Source of the DNA: Sediminibacterium magnilacihabitans
Lineage (GTDB): Bacteria > Bacteroidota > Bacteroidia > Chitinophagales > Chitinophagaceae
Direction: 5' to 3'
DNA: 64,000 nucleotides
Assembly: GCA_002973575.1 (NCBI GenBank)
Contig: PVEQ01000001.1
Location: forward strand, 620,001-684,000
The position numbers and the translations under genes are program-made. Of this stretch, positions 51,953-60,507 are shown one piece after another. Below the pieces are notes generated by a model, which worked only from the letters and a program-made list of their open reading frames with translations, was not told where the DNA came from and did no database searches. Every line of letters begins with the position of its first letter. Within the stretch, counting starts at the first letter, position 1.

Positions 51953-51980
51953 AAAATTCAAATTGACTTTTGACTTCTTT

Positions 51981-52874
51981 CTAACCGCGCAGTTTGAAAC
52001 TGAATACCAATGTGCCGGTTTGTTCGTCGGTATTACCGGCGTTGAGTTTGAGCATCCTGGCTTTACGCAAAGCGATGTCGCGGATGTTCTGGTTGGTGGT
52101 GGTGGTGCCCCTTACATTCACCATAGCCTGTGTTACATTGCCGCTACGGTCAACGGTAATATCCACGGCTACTTTGGCATTCTCATTGAAGTCGTCTTCG
52201 AAAGAAGGAAGCCTGGTGATACGACGGCCGTCGAGTCCGCTCCGGATACTCACGCCGCCAGCGCCACCGTGACCGCTGGATGCATTACCGGTATAGCTAT
52301 CGGAATTGGGATTACCATTGGGATTGCCCTGATCGCCATGTCCGCCTGCAATGCCCTGATCACGTACGCCATTGTAACTATCGGCACGGTTACCACTGCT
52401 GGTGGTACTGGTTCCACCTTTAAACACTGCTTTGGGTTTTGGAGGAGCGGTAGCGGTATGGGTAGCTGTTGCTGTTGTTCTTTTCAAAGGCGCTTCGGGG
52501 CGTATCTCAGCTTTGGGAATGGGTTTGTGTAAAGGCTTATTCACCACAGGTGCATCGGCATCTGCATTTTCATCGGCACTGATATTTGGTTGATTGGAGG
52601 GCGCCTGAACAGATTTGGGTGGTGCGCTGTGTTCTTCCTGGGTAGCAGAAGGTTCGCCGGGAATTTGTGGGGCCACAGAGCCGGAACCGGTTTCGCTGTT
52701 GCCCAAGTTCACTTCAATACCTTCTCCCAAACTGGGCTGCGGTATCTGAGGCAGTGTCCATTGCAGGAAAAAGAAAAGCAGGAACAGCAAAAAGCAGATA
52801 GCCAGGGTAATGGCCGATGCTTTGATGTTCTTTTCCCGCTCGAAACTGATTTCCATCTGATAGGAATTAAGCAT
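51981..52874 (-). CDS. TonB-like energy-transducing protein
   Basis: 297 residues; ATG 52856 (MEISFERE) is an alternative start. One membrane helix (about 20-40, ASAITLAICFLLFLLFFFLQWTLP) is followed by a long low-complexity Pro/Ala/Ser/Gly-rich periplasmic spacer (about 45-205), including TATATHTATAPPKPK. The C-terminal TonB-like domain (about 210-297) has VAVDITVDRSGNVTQAMVNVRGTTTTNQNIRDIALRKARMLKLN. It should couple the proton-motive force to outer-membrane receptors, but no exbB or exbD is adjacent. Confidence 0.8.
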   Translation of the reverse strand: MLNSYQMEISFEREKNIKASAITLAICFLLFLLFFFLQWTLPQIPQPSLGEGIEVNLGNSETGSGSVAPQIPGEPSATQEEHSAPPKSVQAPSNQPNISADENADADAPVVNKPLHKPIPKAEIRPEAPLKRTTATATHTATAPPKPKAVFKGGTSTTSSGNRADSYNGVRDQGIAGGHGDQGNPNGNPNSDSYTGNASSGHGGAGGVSIRSGLDGRRITRLPSFEDDFNENAKVAVDITVDRSGNVTQAMVNVRGTTTTNQNIRDIALRKARMLKLNAGNTDEQTGTLVFSFKLRG

Positions 52875-52981
52875 ACCAAATATACATTGGGTGTTGGAGT
52901 AAATCGCCGATGTTGAAAATTACTGCCAGAATGCTGCCGTAATCCACTTTTTGGTATAAAGAAACGTTAAAGACCGTTACC

Positions 52982-53060
52982 CGTCATCCTGAGCGAACGA
53001 AGTGAGTCGAAGGAGCTGCTGAAGACTTCGTGAGGCTCCTCGGCTACGCTCGGGGTGACG
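52982..53060. repeat. 79-bp inverted-repeat element, copy C
   Basis: Arms CGTCATCCTGAGCG and CGCTCGGGGTGACG, central part GGAGCT...AGGCTCC. It has the same length and orientation as the other two copies. It begins 11 nt after the TauE/SafE stop codon (minus strand). Confidence 0.85.
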
Positions 53061-53071
53061 ATAAAAGCAGA

Positions 53072-53845
53072 TCAGGCATTTCTGAAAAATATATTATAGC
53101 CAAATCGCAACAGGGTAGCTGTAACAATAATCATGAAAAAAATACGGATGAACCTGTTCCCTTTCTTCAGTGCCAGTTTAGCGCCGGCAAAGCCTCCCAG
53201 GGCATTGCATATGGCCATGGGAATGGCGATGGGCCAGAGTATGGAACCTTTACCAAGGAAAAGCAGGATAGAACCAAAGTTGGTGGCCAGGTTCAGCATT
53301 TTGGCATGGGCGCTGGCCTGCAGGAAGTCAAAACCCAGTATGGAAATAAAAGCGAGTATGAAGAAACTGCCTGCACCCGGACCGATAAAGCCGTCATAAA
53401 ATCCAATGACAACACTAATAAGCAGACTGTACCACAAAACAGTTTGGGGTGAATGATCGCGGTGGGTATGCTGACCAAAATCTTTTTTGACATATGTATA
53501 AATGGCAACGATGATCAGCACAATAAAAATGACCGGTTTCATATAGCGGTTACTGACCACCGTAAGCAGTTGAGACCCGACAAATGCGGCGGCAGCAGCA
53601 ACAGCGCACATGAGCAGCAGCCGTTTCCCATTCATGGCAACACGTTTGAAATACTGCCTTGCCGCTATGGCGGTGCCGCTGAAAGAAGGGATTTTTAATG
53701 AGCCGATCACGGTAGCTACCGGATAGGATGGTAATAAAACAAGCGAAGCAGGTGTTTGAATCAGGCCGCCACCGCCCACAATAGCATCTACAAAACCGGC
53801 GGCAAAAGCGATGGTACAGAGTAATCCGATCGTAACAATATCCAT
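53072..53845 (-). CDS. TauE/SafE (TSUP) family permease
   Basis: 257 residues with about eight hydrophobic helices. TSUP permeases move sulfite, sulfonates or other organic anions. The N-terminus has the family pattern AFAAGFVDAIVGGGGLIQTPA, with a second half-motif GFYDGFIGPGAGSFFILAF. It is monocistronic, convergent with nothing and followed by repeat C. The substrate cannot be told. Confidence 0.88.
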   Translation of the reverse strand: MDIVTIGLLCTIAFAAGFVDAIVGGGGLIQTPASLVLLPSYPVATVIGSLKIPSFSGTAIAARQYFKRVAMNGKRLLLMCAVAAAAAFVGSQLLTVVSNRYMKPVIFIVLIIVAIYTYVKKDFGQHTHRDHSPQTVLWYSLLISVVIGFYDGFIGPGAGSFFILAFISILGFDFLQASAHAKMLNLATNFGSILLFLGKGSILWPIAIPMAICNALGGFAGAKLALKKGNRFIRIFFMIIVTATLLRFGYNIFFRNA

Positions 53846-53927
53846 ATAAGTTCAAAATTTCCAGCAATTCCACTGCCTTTTAACAAGTGTATAAAGATAA
53901 CAGAAACGATTCACCGCATCTAAGCTG

Positions 53928-53935
53928 TATTTTTG
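53928..53935 (+). promoter_or_regulatory. Minus-7 promoter box for the lipoprotein gene at 53960
   Basis: TATTTTTG matches TAnnTTTG exactly. The predicted start is near 53942, 18 nt before the ATG. Confidence 0.6.
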
Positions 53936-53959
53936 TAATGAACTCATCAAGTACCGGTC

Positions 53960-54814
53960 ATGAAAAGAATCCATGTATTGATTAGCGGGGCATCTTTGCT
54001 GTGCTGCTTTTTGCTGATTGCCTGCAGCAGTTCCAGGAATGTTCAACAACAGGAGCCGGCGTCGAAAGGAAGCTGGCAGGCAAATAAGCTAACGATCGAT
54101 GGTAGTGATAGCGACTGGACGGCGCCACTGCTTTTTGAATACAACAAAAAGGAAAAGTTCCATTACGCCGTTACCAATGATCAAACCAATTTGTATGTGA
54201 TGCTGCGCAGCAGCGATGAAAACACGCAACAGGAGATATTAAGGGGCGGACTCACCGTTCTTTTTAATACGCATGCCGTTAACGAAGAGCATGGTGCTGC
54301 AGGTATTGTTTATCCAACAGGCAATATACCCAAAGGCCCTATGAACGGGAAACAGGAATACAATAACAATAAACACATTGCGCTCAATAATGCGCAGGAT
54401 TATTCTTTGTTCGGATTCAACACAGTGAAATCTTTGGAGAACTACGATTATGGTAAAGAAAACAAAGAAGGCATCGAGGTAAGTGTGGGGTTGAATGCCA
54501 CGGGCGAGTTGATATATGAAGCAGTGATACCCTTTTCCGCGCTGTTCAATCGGGGCAGTGCCGTGAACCAGGGAGGAAGAAGCCTGTCGGTTGGTTTTGT
54601 GATTGATCCCGTACCCGTTGATCCATCTGCCAGGGGCGGAAGGAGGGGACCAGGTATTGGAATTGGTGGTGGTTTTGGATTTGGCAGCTTCGGTAGTGGC
54701 GGCGGTTTGGGTATATCCATTGGTACCGGTGGCGGTTTGGGAAGGGGGGGAAGACAAAGAATGCCCGAATCTACCAGGGTATGGCGCGAGATTATATTGG
54801 CGAAAGCAGGCTAA
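53960..54814 (+). CDS. Lipoprotein with CBM9-like domain and Gly-rich tail
   Basis: 284 residues. Lipoprotein signal MKRIHVLISGASLLCCFLLIAC with the lipobox LLIAC at Cys 22. The mature part begins with TIDGSDSDWTAPLLFEYNKKEKFHYAVTNDQTNLYVMLRSSD, which resembles the DOMON/CBM9-type beta sandwich (a binding domain often before family 9 modules). Residues about 218-262 are highly Gly-rich (GGGFGFGSFGSGGG and repeats), then MPESTRVWREIILAKAG. The function is unknown. Its stop overlaps the convergent outer-membrane gene by 4 bp. Confidence 0.72.
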   Translation: MKRIHVLISGASLLCCFLLIACSSSRNVQQQEPASKGSWQANKLTIDGSDSDWTAPLLFEYNKKEKFHYAVTNDQTNLYVMLRSSDENTQQEILRGGLTVLFNTHAVNEEHGAAGIVYPTGNIPKGPMNGKQEYNNNKHIALNNAQDYSLFGFNTVKSLENYDYGKENKEGIEVSVGLNATGELIYEAVIPFSALFNRGSAVNQGGRSLSVGFVIDPVPVDPSARGGRRGPGIGIGGGFGFGSFGSGGGLGISIGTGGGLGRGGRQRMPESTRVWREIILAKAG

Positions 54815-57012
54815 TTATTACTGATACCGGCGCGTCCGGCCTCCGTTTGCAGCGCCGATTTCCGTTCCCGATTCAAGGCATTGCTGCCAAAACGATAATT
54901 CCAGGTAAAGCTGATGAAACGGGAATCGGATTGATTGGATACATCAACAATGGCGCCGGGTATTTCAATATGTCTTTTAAACGACCAACTATGGAACAGG
55001 TCTCTTACGGAGATATTGAAAGTACTGTGTTTGTCAAATTGTTTTTGAAGGCCTGCATGTACCTGCCATACTGCTTTAATGATGGCCTGTCCATATAAAT
55101 TATTACTCCGGTAAACAGCAGCCAGGTCTGCACTCCATCCTTTCCCGAATGTAAACTGCTGGTTGGCGTTGACACGATAGCTGGTTAACTGATTATTCAA
55201 CAGGTCGTTCCCGGAAAACAGGCTACCCATGTATGTGTTAAGGGTCAACTCCTGGTAAAGGTTTACTGTCCACCATTTTGCCAGTGGTAATGCATTAGTG
55301 ACATTGATCCCGATGCTGTTCGAACGGTCAATGTTTGCATTGGTAACAACAAGTGCTTTGTCTACCTGTTTGTATGCCGTCAGGAGATAATTGCTGGATC
55401 TATTGTATTGTAAGCCTATACTGATGATCCTGGTATGACTGTATGATAATGCTGCTTCATAATTGTACTGCGGTTGCAACAGGCTGTTACCTGTGATATA
55501 GGTATAACTGTTGAAAAAGAAAATGGATGGATTATAACTCTGGTAATCCGGTCGCGTAATGCGTTTGCCAAAAGAAAAACGAAGGGCCTGTTGAGGTCCG
55601 CTGTCTAACTTGTATTGCAGGTACACAGTAGGGAAGAGATCGGTATACTGTATGTCGAGAATGGAAGCATTGACATGTGTATGCTCCATACGGAATCCAA
55701 CTTTCCATGTAAGTTTTTTATATTGGCCGTTCAAGCTACCATAGATCGCATTGATGTTTTCGTTGAAATGAAAACTGTTGTTCAGGCTATTGGCCGGGTG
55801 CAGGCCTGTTGTATCCTGTACCAGGTAGTTGCCATTGCTTTCACGGGATGAGAAACTGCTTTGCAGGCCGGTCTCCAGCGTGAGCAATCCCGCAACAGGT
55901 GTTTTGGCATCGAGCATAACACTATAAACATACACTTTAAAAGGGTTGAAGGAGAAAAGGGTATTGTTGTTTTGCCAGTTTCCTCCGCTGGTAAATGTAT
56001 TGCTGTTCAATACCTGGTTACCCTGGTCGTTCATTGTGAGATAATCCATATTCAAAGACCATTCTTTTAATGGATTGCTGAAATGGTGTAATATCCCGAG
56101 GTTGAGTAAATAATGGGTGGTATATGTTCGCAGGTAACTATTGGAATATACAATTGAATCCGGCTGCCGGCCTGTATAAAAACCGGTCGTATAGTGCCCG
56201 GTCTCTCTGTAAGGACTCATATAACTTTTACCGGATAGAGACAGGCTGGTGCTTTTATCAAGATTGATATCTATACCTAATTTATAACTATATGCCCAGC
56301 GAAAGTTGATTTCTGCATTATGCTGCAGAATATTATAATCCCCTGTGCCGTTTGGAAAATGATAGGCCCTGTCGCGTTCAGCTGTATAATATGTATGCGG
56401 CTGGCTATAAGTTGCCATGCCGTATACATTCATGTGTCCGTCCCTGTAATTACAGATAAAACTGCTGTTCGATTTTGGATAAACACCTTGCCCGTAATTC
56501 AGGATGAGGTTACCATTGAAACCCCTGTTGCCTGTTTTTTTGGTCCGTATGAGAATAATACCCCCCATACCATTCGCTGCATACCGGGCAGGAGGGTTGG
56601 GCATGATCTCTATTTTATCCAGTATCCCGGAAGGCAGTGACTGAAGATAATTCAACAACTCTTTCCCGGTTAAATAAACGGGTTTATCATCGATGAATAC
56701 CGAGGCCTGGTCTTTTCCATAGATGCTGATATTGCCATTGTTTTCCACCATTATGCCAGGTGTATTGTTGAGTATATCCACGATATGCAAGCCGGCATTG
56801 GAAGGAAGCGCGTTGATATGTACGATTGTCCGGTCGATCTGCTGCTCTGAATACATGCGACGCGTGGCTTTGATGATTACATCCTTCAGTATAACAGTAT
56901 CCCTGGTCCAACGCCTGCTGGTATCAGTATTGTGCTGGGCAGGGGAAGGAATGATCGTAAATGCCGTCAACCCGAACGAAAGGACTAAATATCGATTGGA
57001 AAGAAGATTCAT
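54811..57012 (-). CDS. Outer membrane beta-barrel protein (TonB-dependent receptor-like)
   Basis: 733 residues with a signal peptide (about 1-25). The plug domain follows directly at ILKDVIIKATRRM, then VDILNNTPGIMVENNGNISIYGKDQASVFIDDKPVYLTGKELLNYLQSLP and IEIMPNPPARYAANGMGGIILIRTKK. The barrel is of the Omp_b-brl_3 type, ending near FISFTWNYRFG. It lacks the CarboxypepD_reg domain that most relatives have before the plug. It is not paired with susD. The 18-bp palindrome at 57023 lies just upstream. Confidence 0.85.
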   Translation of the reverse strand: MNLLSNRYLVLSFGLTAFTIIPSPAQHNTDTSRRWTRDTVILKDVIIKATRRMYSEQQIDRTIVHINALPSNAGLHIVDILNNTPGIMVENNGNISIYGKDQASVFIDDKPVYLTGKELLNYLQSLPSGILDKIEIMPNPPARYAANGMGGIILIRTKKTGNRGFNGNLILNYGQGVYPKSNSSFICNYRDGHMNVYGMATYSQPHTYYTAERDRAYHFPNGTGDYNILQHNAEINFRWAYSYKLGIDINLDKSTSLSLSGKSYMSPYRETGHYTTGFYTGRQPDSIVYSNSYLRTYTTHYLLNLGILHHFSNPLKEWSLNMDYLTMNDQGNQVLNSNTFTSGGNWQNNNTLFSFNPFKVYVYSVMLDAKTPVAGLLTLETGLQSSFSSRESNGNYLVQDTTGLHPANSLNNSFHFNENINAIYGSLNGQYKKLTWKVGFRMEHTHVNASILDIQYTDLFPTVYLQYKLDSGPQQALRFSFGKRITRPDYQSYNPSIFFFNSYTYITGNSLLQPQYNYEAALSYSHTRIISIGLQYNRSSNYLLTAYKQVDKALVVTNANIDRSNSIGINVTNALPLAKWWTVNLYQELTLNTYMGSLFSGNDLLNNQLTSYRVNANQQFTFGKGWSADLAAVYRSNNLYGQAIIKAVWQVHAGLQKQFDKHSTFNISVRDLFHSWSFKRHIEIPGAIVDVSNQSDSRFISFTWNYRFGSNALNRERKSALQTEAGRAGISNN

Positions 57013-57022
57013 ACTGCAATAA

Positions 57023-57040
57023 TAACTAAATATTTAGTTA
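57023..57040. promoter_or_regulatory. Perfect 18-bp palindrome upstream of the outer-membrane gene
   Basis: TAACTAAATATTTAGTTA is perfectly palindromic. TTAGTTATTTAACTAA (57034-57049) overlaps it, giving three TAACTAA-type half-sites in series 11 nt before the ATG at 57012. This is the form of an operator. The repressor is not encoded in the window. Confidence 0.5.
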
Positions 57041-57411
57041 TTTAACTAATAAAATAGTTTAATTGCACTGAATAGCCATAGATATATTCCAGGAGTCAGT
57101 ATGAATGTGCTATCATCGCTGTACCTGGCCCTTATTTGATTCGTATCTGCACCACTCCCATTTCGTCTTTTATATACCATTTCTTTACCCTTTCTTCGGA
57201 CGGAGACGAACAAGGGGTAAAGAAGCGTCGAAGCAGGGGTAAAGAAATAGCGAAGAAAGGGCGAAGAAAACAAGAATTAAATACGAATTGTCTTATAAAC
57301 ATCGAAGCGGTATCGAACAAACAGCGAGGCTGGTGGCTGCCAACTCCGGCTGAGGTACTTTGCTGGTACACAGAAAGAACAAATATCCATCGAACAATAA
57401 TCCTTCAAAAG
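57041..57411. repeat. Intergenic region with purine-rich inverted repeat
   Basis: TTCTTTACCCTTTCTTCG (57181-57198) pairs with CGAAGAAAGGGCGAAGAA (57251-57268) at 16 of 18 positions, and GGGGTAAAGAA is repeated directly in the loop. An open frame here would encode Arg/Lys-rich low-complexity sequence and is not taken as a gene. The rest of the about 370-bp region holds nothing recognised. Confidence 0.6.
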
Positions 57412-58722
57412 CTATACATAACGTTCGGCGCCGGCGAATTCCCTGTTATAATCGCCTTTGATGCGTTCCATGGGCGGATTAAAATAACCGAATTTCAATT
57501 GCGGGAACTCTTCTCTTATAAGGCTCATCAGTTGTTTTACGCCCAGCATTTCACCGGTTTCATGTGCGCCGATCTTGCCCATGTACCAATCGGGGTCGAT
57601 GTTGAAATTACGCCACTGGATCATCGACAGATCGGTATCGATGATGAGCTGCCGCAGGGCTTCGTATTCTTCCACACTATCGGTCATACCAGGGAATACG
57701 AAATAATTGATGCTGGTCCATCCGCCATAACTGCGCATTACTTTCAGGCTTTCAATGATGTCTTCGAAACGGTAATTATTTGGCCGGTAATAAGGATCAT
57801 AAATATGTTTACGCGCCGAATTGGTGCTCACGCGGATGCTGTTCAAACCCGCTTCACACAAGGCTTTTACAGCATCTGGTTTTGAACCGTTGGTGTTGAT
57901 GTTGATGCTGCCGCGGTTGGTATGTTTGCGTATCTCCAAAATAGATTCGCGGATGGTTTCCCACATGAGTAAGGGCTCTCCTTCGCAACCCTGTCCGAAG
58001 CTAACGATAGGAAAGGGGGCTTCTATCAGATGCGGTACGGTGAATTCTACAATTTCCGCTGCGGTTGGTTTGAAGGTGAGACGGTCTTGCGTGGAAACAA
58101 TGGTTTCTTCTTCGGGCTGAAAAGAAATACAACCGATACAGTTGGCATTGCAGGCCGGAGAAGTAGGAACCGGACATTCCCAGCGGGCCATGGAAAAATT
58201 TCTGGCAGCGGGACAATGATAGGTCATGCAACAATTTTCCATCAAATGTTTCACCAGCCTGTTGTGCGGATAGGCCTGTAACAAATGCTCGGTACCCGAT
58301 TGAATCTTTGCACTGTCATAACCGGCACATTCCTGCCGGATGTCCTGCTCAATGCGCACAGCAGGTACATAGGTTTTATGATCGAACCATCCGGCCGCTG
58401 TATAACAAAACAGTGGAAGGGTAGGCGCATCAGGTAATGTTTCATAAGCGGCAATAAACAAACCGGTATGTGCCGGTGGAATGAATGCTGCCACAGCCCA
58501 TCCCTTCTCACACAAACGCATTTCTCCTGTGTTCACATCTATGCCAATACCCCTTCGCCCCGGTAACTCATAGAGGTTGCCACCATCGGGCAATTCTATC
58601 CAGTCTTCCGCGGGAATGGGGAATGCATCCCATCCGGCACGGCCCACTGCGTAGAGGGTGGTGTCTTCATAGATATTGCCGTTGCCGTCGGAATAGAGGA
58701 GGTATGGTGATTGGGGTAACAT
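57412..58722 (-). CDS. Radical SAM protein of unknown function
   Basis: 436 residues. The cluster motif is CNANCIGC (Cys 191, 195, 198), a CxxxCxxC [4Fe-4S] site for AdoMet cleavage, followed by a glycine/partial-barrel core with GQGCEGEPLLMWETI, NTNGSKPDAVKALCEAGLNSIRVSTNS and FVFPGMTDS. The first about 150 residues are a separate beta-rich domain with no recognised family. Extra cysteines at 164, 165, 170 and 183 precede the motif (CCMTYHC...WEC) and could bind a second cluster. No partner gene suggests a substrate. Confidence 0.88.
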   Translation of the reverse strand: MLPQSPYLLYSDGNGNIYEDTTLYAVGRAGWDAFPIPAEDWIELPDGGNLYELPGRRGIGIDVNTGEMRLCEKGWAVAAFIPPAHTGLFIAAYETLPDAPTLPLFCYTAAGWFDHKTYVPAVRIEQDIRQECAGYDSAKIQSGTEHLLQAYPHNRLVKHLMENCCMTYHCPAARNFSMARWECPVPTSPACNANCIGCISFQPEEETIVSTQDRLTFKPTAAEIVEFTVPHLIEAPFPIVSFGQGCEGEPLLMWETIRESILEIRKHTNRGSININTNGSKPDAVKALCEAGLNSIRVSTNSARKHIYDPYYRPNNYRFEDIIESLKVMRSYGGWTSINYFVFPGMTDSVEEYEALRQLIIDTDLSMIQWRNFNIDPDWYMGKIGAHETGEMLGVKQLMSLIREEFPQLKFGYFNPPMERIKGDYNREFAGAERYV

Positions 58723-58745
58723 TGCTGAAATGGAATGAGCTATGA

Positions 58746-58791
58746 GTTGTTAGTTGTTAGTTGTTAGTTGTTAGTTGTTAGTTGTTAGTTG
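58746..58791. repeat. Heptanucleotide tandem array at the end of the 58785 gene
   Basis: Six full GTTGTTA units from 58746 to 58787 plus a partial GTTG. The stop codon of the downstream minus-strand gene (58785-58787) lies inside the array. Phase variation by unit number is possible in principle, since 7 is not a multiple of 3. Confidence 0.85.
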
Positions 58792-59333
58792 AGATGCTGT
58801 TTGCAAAATTCGTTGAATTCTGCTTCCATTGTATCAGCCACCGGGCTTTCTGTTTCTTTTTGTACCAGTTTATTGTTCTTGAAATCAATGGTAAGCAGGT
58901 TGTCTTTCAATACCACATTGTTCATATCGCTCCATTGATAATGTTTTCTGGGGAAACTGTTGATCACGATCTCATCTTTGTCGAATGCGACTTCCTGCGG
59001 AAATTTTGCCTGCTTTTCCAACAGGGCCGCCAGCAGGTAAGCAATGAAAGGAATGAGTCCATGCGGCAACAGGTACCAACCACAGGCTGCCAGTAATAAA
59101 GCTATCCGGTAATGAACGGCCTGGCCTTTGTTTTCCTGCATTTTAAGATAAGCAGTATAACCAATTATCAACAATACAATGACCGAAAGAAATAGAATGG
59201 TTTTGATAGCAGGCGCAGTAAAAATGGAAAAGATGAATACTACAACAGCCATGATGAGCATGATGAGGCTGATGCGATCCACGATTTTCGGATTGCGCGA
59301 TTTGAAGGTAATGATATATTCGTACGTCTTCAT
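58785..59333 (-). CDS. Small inner-membrane protein of unknown function
   Basis: 182 residues. Hydrophobic segments around 23-40, 45-60 and 80-105 (SLIMLIMAVVVFIFSIF, TILFLSVIVLLIIGYTAYL, IALLLAACGWYLLPHGLIPFIAYLLAALL) suggest a three- or four-helix membrane protein. The soluble tail (about 110-182) carries DKDEIVINSFPRKHYQWSDMNNVVLKDNLLTIDFKNNKLVQKE, resembling a PH-like domain as in YdjM-type proteins. It follows speB by one base and its last codon and stop come from the heptamer array. Confidence 0.65.
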   Translation of the reverse strand: MKTYEYIITFKSRNPKIVDRISLIMLIMAVVVFIFSIFTAPAIKTILFLSVIVLLIIGYTAYLKMQENKGQAVHYRIALLLAACGWYLLPHGLIPFIAYLLAALLEKQAKFPQEVAFDKDEIVINSFPRKHYQWSDMNNVVLKDNLLTIDFKNNKLVQKETESPVADTMEAEFNEFCKQHLN

Positions 59334-59334
59334 G

Positions 59335-60369
59335 CTATTTCACCATCAGGTTACAAAGACGCCACAACATTTGCGCGCCAACTACACTATCCCAATCACT
59401 TTGTCCCACGCCAATTTCAACCAGGTCGAAACCAATGAGGGTACGGCCGCTTTCTTGTACTTTCCGGAAAAGATACAACACTTCTTCTCCCTCAAAGCCG
59501 CCATGCACCGGGGTGCCGGTATTCGGACAAAGCTTGCGGTCAAGTCCGTCTACATCGAAACTGATGTAAACATGTTGGGGTAATTTATCTACGATATCGT
59601 CTACGATCTGTTTCCAGGTCTCGCCTTCGTATTGTCTTTCTTTGATGGCCCTGTCTAAATAAGTAACCACCCTGTACTGGCTATTGCAGATGTATTGCCA
59701 TTCTTCTTCGCAGTAATCGCGGATCCCCACCTGCACCAGTTTGCTGATCTGTGGCAATTCTTCCAGGGCATTGTACATCACAGAAGCATGTGAGTAGGTG
59801 AAGTTCTCATAATTCTTTCTCAGGTCGCAATGCGCATCGATTTGCAGGATACCAAAATTGCTGTGCTTTTCGGCCAGCGCTTTTAATATCCCCAATGAAA
59901 TGCTGTGATCGCCTCCCAGCAAAGCCACGAGCTTTTCGCGGTTGAGCAGGTCGCGCGCTTGTTCGTACACCCATTGATTCAGCGCAACGCCGCCCGCATT
60001 GATATCTTTGAGGCTTTTGCACATGAACTTGTTCTTCTCCAGCGGTTCGCCTTTGGAAATATAATCGATATAGAGTTCCGCTTCTTTGCGCAGGTAATCG
60101 CTTTTGAGCAAAATACGTTTATCGGTCTCCCGCATGAAAAAGCCCTGCTTCCATCCATCGGGTACATCGGCGTCGAAGAGGTCTACCTGCATGCTCGCTT
60201 TGAAAACATGCTCCGCAGCGCGAGAGGTGCCGGCGCCATAACTAACGGTTACTTCCCAGGGCACAGGAATGATCACCAGGCGTGAGTCCTCTTCTGAAAA
60301 AGGAAGGCCAAAGATGTTGTTGTTGGGATTACTCACCGAATTGGGATCGAATTGCGATAAGTCGGTCAT
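59335..60369 (-). CDS. speB: Agmatinase/arginase family ureohydrolase
   Basis: 344 residues from ATG 60369 (MTDLSQFDPNSVSNPNNNIFGLPFSEEDSR). It hydrolyses agmatine to putrescine and urea at a dimanganese site. Metal ligands are in GGDHSISLGI, IDAHCDLR and SFDVDGLD. It completes the polyamine route begun by speA at 41582. Specificity for agmatine rather than another guanidine is inferred from the presence of speA. Confidence 0.88.
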   Translation of the reverse strand: MTDLSQFDPNSVSNPNNNIFGLPFSEEDSRLVIIPVPWEVTVSYGAGTSRAAEHVFKASMQVDLFDADVPDGWKQGFFMRETDKRILLKSDYLRKEAELYIDYISKGEPLEKNKFMCKSLKDINAGGVALNQWVYEQARDLLNREKLVALLGGDHSISLGILKALAEKHSNFGILQIDAHCDLRKNYENFTYSHASVMYNALEELPQISKLVQVGIRDYCEEEWQYICNSQYRVVTYLDRAIKERQYEGETWKQIVDDIVDKLPQHVYISFDVDGLDRKLCPNTGTPVHGGFEGEEVLYLFRKVQESGRTLIGFDLVEIGVGQSDWDSVVGAQMLWRLCNLMVK

Positions 60370-60393
60370 GATGCTCTTTATTTGCAAACGGCG

Positions 60394-60412
60394 CGAAGGT
60401 AATGCAAAGTTA
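60394..60412 (-). promoter_or_regulatory. Minus-7 promoter boxes for speB
   Basis: The minus strand has TAACTTTG (60405-60412, exact TAnnTTTG) and a second near-match TACCTTCG (60394-60401). Predicted starts are near 60398 and 60387, 29 and 18 nt before the ATG. Confidence 0.5.
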
Positions 60413-60507
60413 GCAGTACTGTTTGATTTCTGTCATTTCTTACCGCCCGTACCAATACCCCGCTGTGGCTCCTTTTTTTGGATTAATTTCGCGCCAAATA
60501 TGGCGAA

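Noticed and set aside
57136..57885. 249-codon open frame running from the purine repeat into the radical SAM gene antisense
   Set aside because: Starts in low-complexity repeat (Arg/Lys-rich) and continues antisense to a certain gene.
58746..58791. Telomere- or CRISPR-like tandem array
   Set aside because: Simple 7-bp microsatellite without spacers.
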